Shown here: positions 59,031-64,000 of the stretch, piece by piece
Layout of the letters: each line of letters begins with the position of its first letter
How positions within the stretch are numbered: position 1 is the stretch's first letter
Source: Henckelia pumila
Lineage: Eukaryota > Streptophyta > Magnoliopsida > Lamiales > Gesneriaceae
Direction: 5' to 3'
Assembly: GCF_033568475.1 (NCBI RefSeq)
Contig: NC_133123.1
Span: 3,844,001 to 3,908,000 of the forward strand
DNA length: 64,000 nt
The notes under the pieces: generated by a model
What the model was told of the DNA's origin: nothing
The model's input: only the letters and a program-made list of their open reading frames with translations
Database searches by the model: none
Made by a program: the position numbers and the translations under genes

Positions 59031-62000
59031 GGAGAATTCTAGTTGGAGGCAACTCCACATTTGCGTTGCTAGATTCAGGAGCCACGCATTTGTTTATCTC
59101 CCGAGATTTTATCAGACGGATAGGCATTTCACCGGAGGTTGTAGACTGTGGTTACGATGTTACCATGCCATCCGGACAGATTATCACTACCACTAGTGTC
59201 ATCAGAGATCTGGAATTGGAGTTGCAGGGACACTCCATTCGAGCAGATCTAGTGGTTCTTCCATTGACTGGGTTTGACTTGATTTTGGGTATGGACTGGC
59301 TATCAGTTAATGGAGCTTCGATTGATTTCCGACGTAGGACAGTGTCAGTGAAGCCAGCAGGAGGTGAGATGTTTACTTTCTTTGCATCTCAGTCTAGTAG
59401 TATTCCTCAGATGATATCACTTGTTCGTGCGAGGAAACTATTGCGCCATGGATGCCAGGGTTTTCTTGCTAGTGTGGTCACTACCTCAGACGTTTCTAGC
59501 AGATCTTTATCAGATATAGAGGTGGTACGTGACTATCCAGATGTGTTTCCTGACGATGTTGCAGGAGTTCCACCATTGAGAGAGGTGGAGTTCAGTATCG
59601 AGTTGTTGCCGGATACTGTGCCTATCTCTAAGGCACCGTATCGACTTGCTCCTACAGAGATGAGAGAGTTGAAGGAGCAGATTCAGGAGCTGTTGGAGAA
59701 GGGTTTTGTTCGTCCTAGATTTTCTCCATGGGGAGCTCCAGTGTTGTTTGTGAAGAAGAAGGACGGCAGCATGAGATTGTGCATCGACTAACCGAGAGCT
59801 CAACAGAGTCACAGTGAAGAATAAGTATCCACTACCGAGGATAGAGGATTTATTCGATCAGTTGCAGGGAGCTTCGGTATTCTCCAAGATCGATCTGCGA
59901 TCTGGTTACCATCAGCTGAGAGTCAGAGATTCAGACGTGTCTAAGACTGCCTTTAGGACACGGTATGGGCACTATGAGTTCTTAGTGATGCCCTTTGGGT
60001 TGACCAATGCCCCAGCAGTTTTTATGGATCTCATGCATCGTGTTTTCCAGCCGTATTTAGATCAGTTTGTCATTGTATTCATTGATGACATATTGATCTA
60101 CTCGAGGAGCATTGAGGAGCATACACAACATTTGCATACAGCCTTGCAGACTTTGAGGGAGCATCGACTGTTTGCAAAGTTCAGTAAGTGTGAGTTTTGG
60201 TTGGAGCAGGTGGCGTTTCTAGGCCACATTATTTCTAGGGATGAGATTGCAGTGGATCAGTCCAAGGTGCAGGCAGTGAGGGATTGGGGGATTCCAAAGA
60301 ATGCTTCGGAGATTCGCAGCTTCTTGGGTTTAGCAGGATACTATAGGAAGTTCATCATGGGTTTTTCCTCTATTGCAGTACCCTTGACTTCCTTAACCAA
60401 GAAGAACGCGAAGTATAATTGGAGTCCAGATTGCCAGAGGAGCTTTGATCAGCTGAAGGATGCACTTACTTCAGCACCTGTGTTAGCTATGACAGTGCCA
60501 CATGAGAAGTTAGTGGTGTACACCGATGCGTCCAAGCTTGGTTTGGGCGCAGTACTTATGCAGAGTGGCAGAGTTATCGCATATGCGTCGCGACAGTTGA
60601 AGATTCATGAGCAGAACTATCCGACGCATGATTTGGAGCTTGCAGCAGTGGTATTTGCGTTGAAAATCTGGAGGCACTATCTTTACGACGAGAAGTGCAA
60701 GATTTTCACCGATCACAAGAGTCTCAAGTACTTCTTCACACAGAAGGAGTTGAACATGAGACAGCGCAGATGGTTGGAGTTGGTGAAGGACTATGACTGT
60801 GACATTAGCTACCATCCGGGTAAAGCTAATGTAGTGGCAGATGCTTTGAGTCGGAAGTCGTCAGTGGTATCATGTTTGACTGTACAGTTACCACTACAGA
60901 CCGAGATTCAGAGATTTGGTTTGGAGTGCTATCCGAGCGGCCATGCACCGAGCTTGTCAGTGTTGACGGTGCAGCCAGTTCTGCGAGATCGGATTAGAGA
61001 GGGACAGTCCACTGATGAGGAGCTACAGCGATGGAGACAGAGAGATGAGGCTAGAGATAATCTCTTGTATACAGTGGAGGATGGCATCGTTCAGTACCGT
61101 GGGAGGATGTGGGTACCGAACATTGATCAGTTGAGAGCCGAGATTCTAGCAGAGGCTCATGCATCTCCGTACTCCATTCACCCCGGAAGTACGAAGATGT
61201 ACCGAGACTTACAGTTATTGTATTGGTGGCCCGGGATGAAGAGTGACATCGGGAGAGTGGTGTCAGAGTGCTTGACTTGTCAGCAAGTCAAAGCAGAGCA
61301 TCAGCGTCCAGCAGGACTTCTTAGACCTCTCCCTATTCCGGAATGGAAATGGGAGAATATTACGATGGACTTTGTAGTTGGCTTACCGAGGAGTACCAGA
61401 GGGTGTACAGCGATTTGGGTGATTGTGGATAGACTCACCAAGTCAGCTCATTTCTTGCCGGTAAGGACTACTTACACTTTGACACAGTATGCAGAGCTTT
61501 ACATCAGAGAGATTGTTAGACTGCATGGCATACCAGTGTCTATCGTATCAGACAGAGATCCGAGGTTCACCTCAGCATTTTGGAAGAGTCTGCACACAGC
61601 TTTGGGGACTAGACTTTTGTTCAGTACAACATTTCATCCCCAGACAGATGGTCAGTCCGAGAGAGTGATCCAGGTTCTCGAGGATCTTCTGAGAGCTTGT
61701 GTCATCGATTTTCGAGGATCTTGGGAAACTAGACTGCCATTAGTGGAGTTTACCTATAACAACAGCTTTCAGTCGTCTATAGGTATGGCTCCTTATGCAG
61801 CACTTTATGGGAGGAGATGCAGATCTCCGGTGCATTGGGATGAGGTTGGTGAGCGGATTTTGTTGGGTCCAGAGATTGTGCAGCAGACAGCTGACATCGT
61901 GACGCAGATTCGAGATAGGATGAGGACTGCGCAGAGTCGGCAGAAGAGTTATGCAGATGCCAGACGACGCGATTTGGAGTTCGCTGTAGGTGATCACGTA

Positions 62001-62404
62001 TTCTTGAAGGTGTCACCTATGAAGGGAGTAGCGCGTTTTGGGCGGAGGGCAAGCTTAATCCGAGATATATAGGGTCATTCGAGATCTTGGAGCGAGTTGG
62101 CACGTTGGCCTATCGTTTAGCTCTACCTCCAGGGCTAGCGGCAGTGCACAACGTCTTCCATGTATCCATGCTTCGGAGATATGTCTCCAACCCATCGCAT
62201 GTGTTGGATTTCGAGTCTTTACAGTTGCCACCAGATCTTGTATACGAGGAGAGACCAGTGTGGATCTTGGCTAGAGAGGAGCGGAGGCTTAGGACGCGGG
62301 TCATACCGATGGTCAGAGTCCAGTGGCTGAATCACTCGGAGGAGGAAGCTACTTGGGAGACCGAGGAGGATATGAGGACTCGCTACCCGGAGTTGTTCGG
62401 GTAA
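59031..62404 (+). pseudogene. pol of copy 3, two frameshifts
   Basis: Homologous to 6535-9908 throughout. An extra base near 59790 (GACTAACCGAG versus GACTACCGAG) creates a stop in the early RT region (after RLCID). A 2-base loss near 62046 (CGGAGGGCAAG versus CGGAGAGGCAAG) shifts the frame before the chromodomain-like tail, with a stop at 62070-62072. The tail itself is intact to PELFG (stop 62402-62404). Catalytic residues of protease, RT, RNase H and integrase are otherwise present. Confidence 0.93.
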
Positions 62405-62449
62405 GTACTTTAATTTCGAGGACGAAATTTAATTTAAGGGGGGGAGAAT

Positions 62450-63214
62450 TGTAACACCCGGTATTTTTTTAATTTCGTAAATCCGCCTGCATAATTAGGA
62501 TATTTAATTATTTAAATTTATGATTTATGGGTTAAATAATTATGTGAATTATTTATGCATGATTTAATTTATTTTTAAGCATTTAACCCATAATTAGTGA
62601 TTTTTATGATTTTTAGTATTTTTATTATTTAATCGCGTAGACGGGACCGTGGACGGACGAGATGACAACTTTCTAGCCAAATTATTTTATGAGCCTTTTT
62701 GGAGCCTTAAAATATTATTTTGAGTTTTATTATCTCAAAATTTTAAGTATTTAATTTTATTTAATTTTAGGGGTCATTTTTATCCAAAATTAGTCAAGAT
62801 AATGACTTTTAATCACTTTTAAAAATTCCCTAAATTTTAATTTCGGGATTTTCAATAATATTTCAGATTTTTAAAGATTTCTTTTAGAGTTTTGGTTAAG
62901 TTATATTTTATATATATATTATATCCTTAATTATATACTTAATTACCCTATTTTCTAATAAACCAAAACCTAACCCTATCCCTACCTCCCACGATAATTC
63001 ACTCAGCCGACACCCACCCCAACCATTCATCATCTTCTTCATCGATCTTCAGCCCTAAAACTCCATAGAAGATCGGTTTCAAGGTTCCAAGCAAGCCAAG
63101 GTCGTCCCGTCGTCCCGAAGTCCTTCCTACACGTGTTAAATCCATATCTACGGTGAAAGGCATGATCTTTTTCTTATTTTTACGCTATATCAGTATATAT
63201 ATCATGTAAGTTAT
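62450..63214 (+). repeat. 3' LTR of copy 3, first part
   Basis: Starts TGTAACACCCGG right after the PPT AAGGGGGGGAGAAT. It aligns with the reverse complement of copy 1 LTR sequence back to about 13210, with many substitutions and a divergent segment at 62880-63050. It stops where the next element begins. Confidence 0.85.
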
Positions 63215-64000
63215 TGAAACGACCCTAACTCTCTAATAAATAAATATGCGGAAATTTTTTTTTTTTTTTTATACTACTAAATAAATATAAGTACATATAT
63301 GCCCATACATATATGCACCAAATAAAAATACTAAAAATAAATTCATGACTAAATAAATAAACAATTTGAATACTTAAATAAAATGCATTCTTAAAAATAA
63401 TTAAACAAACTGAGTCAACCCTAGAATTTAAAATATACTGCATAAATAAAATAAATAAAAATGTGCATGCACTAAAATATTTAATAAAATATTTCAAACA
63501 CCTCAACCCAAATAAAATAATAAAATGTATCATAAGACATCAGCACGGTGACTCAGAAGCTGTCACGGTCACGGGGCTACTGCAGCACGGCTCATACATC
63601 CTCACCACCGGTAGGAGTAACCTGTTCCTCTACGTACTCACCTGCACCATATCAGTGTAGTGAGCCTAGAGGCCCAACATGCATACTAACAAGGGTTTAA
63701 AATAATTTAAATCAATTTAATACTAATACATACATATACATGAATGAGCATGCTTAAAAATTAATAACATAAATTACATAAATAAACATACATAACATAC
63801 ATAATATCATACATACATAAGTTGTTGAGCATTTATTTTCTGAACATCGAATGGTCCTATCCGTAAGTGTGACCCATAGTGCGACTGATCAGTCTAAGAA
63901 ACCATCGTACGAGGCTGGTGGCGAACCACCCATACATAAATGGCAGAAAACTGCCCATACATAAATGGCAGAAACTGCCCATACATAAATGGCCACACTA
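63215..64000 (-). repeat. LTR of a fourth Tekay-like element (copy 4), cut by window end
   Basis: Starts TGAAACGACCCTAACTCTCTAA and follows the copy 1 LTR (3840-4620) with small differences, including the CCCATACATAAATGG tandem units at about 63930-63997. Orientation matches copies 1 and 2 and is opposite to copy 3, so this is a nested insertion in the copy 3 LTR. The preceding GTTAT (63210-63214) would be the left target duplication; its partner lies outside the window. Confidence 0.85.

Larger units (their letters stand above)
57839..63214 (+). mobile_element. Tekay-like copy 3, 5' part missing, LTR interrupted
   Basis: Plus-strand element lacking 5' LTR, PBS and gag start. It holds gag (from the proline run), candidate intron, pol, PPT (62436-62449) and the first ~765 bp of the 3' LTR. 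At 63215 a second LTR of the same family in opposite orientation interrupts it. Three frameshifts (near 57945, 59790 and 62046) make it non-functional. Its LTR is clearly diverged from copy 1, so it is an older or different subfamily member. Confidence 0.9.

Noticed and set aside
1-64000. CRISPR arrays, bacterial operons, prophage or plasmid features
   Set aside because: Direct repeats here are LTRs, tandem units or MITEs without regularly spaced unique spacers; gene structure and introns are those of a plant nucleus.
1-64000. tRNA or standard rRNA genes
   Set aside because: No cloverleaf with A/B boxes was noticed by eye; the only rRNA-like sequence is the 5S-derived segment in the Cassandra LTR. 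A tRNAscan-type search could still find one I missed.

Overview
This is nuclear DNA from a flowering plant, almost certainly a eudicot. Genes carry GT-AG introns, intergenic DNA is very AT-rich, and the gene families are plant ones (COBRA-like, pectin methylesterase with PMEI pro-region, plant SUI1/eIF1, chorein-N protein). More than half of the window is transposable elements, mainly Ty3/gypsy LTR retrotransposons. Species is not determined.

Layout. 1-2178: partial COBRA-like gene (minus). 3236-3774: hAT-type MITE with an 8-bp target duplication. 3840-13971: full-length, very young chromodomain-containing gypsy element (minus; Tekay/Del-like) with ~2.65-kb LTRs. 15631-17545 and 35199-36937: two pectin methylesterase paralogues of equal coding length (553 aa), separated by a 10.8-kb Tat-lineage gypsy element (21047-31852, minus). 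That element carries a second RNase H domain, a spliced antisense gene and a 90-bp tandem array. 33523-34805: PIF/Harbinger-like element with a transposase remnant and a triple 69-bp repeat. 37650-38195: solo LTR with target duplication. 39494-41092: complete eIF1 gene (minus). 41946-42611: intronless gene for a conserved plastid-type protein. 43681-51173: a 20-exon chorein-N (BLTP3/SHIP164-like) gene whose spliced model sums to exactly 1211 codons. 51174-54599: no gene seen. 54600-64000: rearranged block of two further Tekay-like copies arranged head to head (inverted) around a Cassandra TRIM containing 5S rRNA-derived sequence. The last LTR is interrupted by yet another Tekay-like LTR running off the window.

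Host genes: the COBRA-like protein and the two pectin methylesterases act on the cell wall; eIF1 is core translation machinery; the chorein-N protein is a predicted inter-membrane lipid carrier. I see no operon-like logic linking them.

The strongest unusual observation is in the Tekay-like family. All three copies have a separate gag stop codon followed by pol in a different register. A ~195-nt AT-rich segment with intron-like borders lies between them, and its removal would join gag to protease exactly in frame. This suggests Gag versus Gag-Pol expression set by optional splicing. Other points of note are the antisense spliced gene and satellite-seeding array of the Tat element, a set of amber stops compatible with CAG to TAG decay, and the Cassandra-centred inverted repeat that could make double-stranded RNA.
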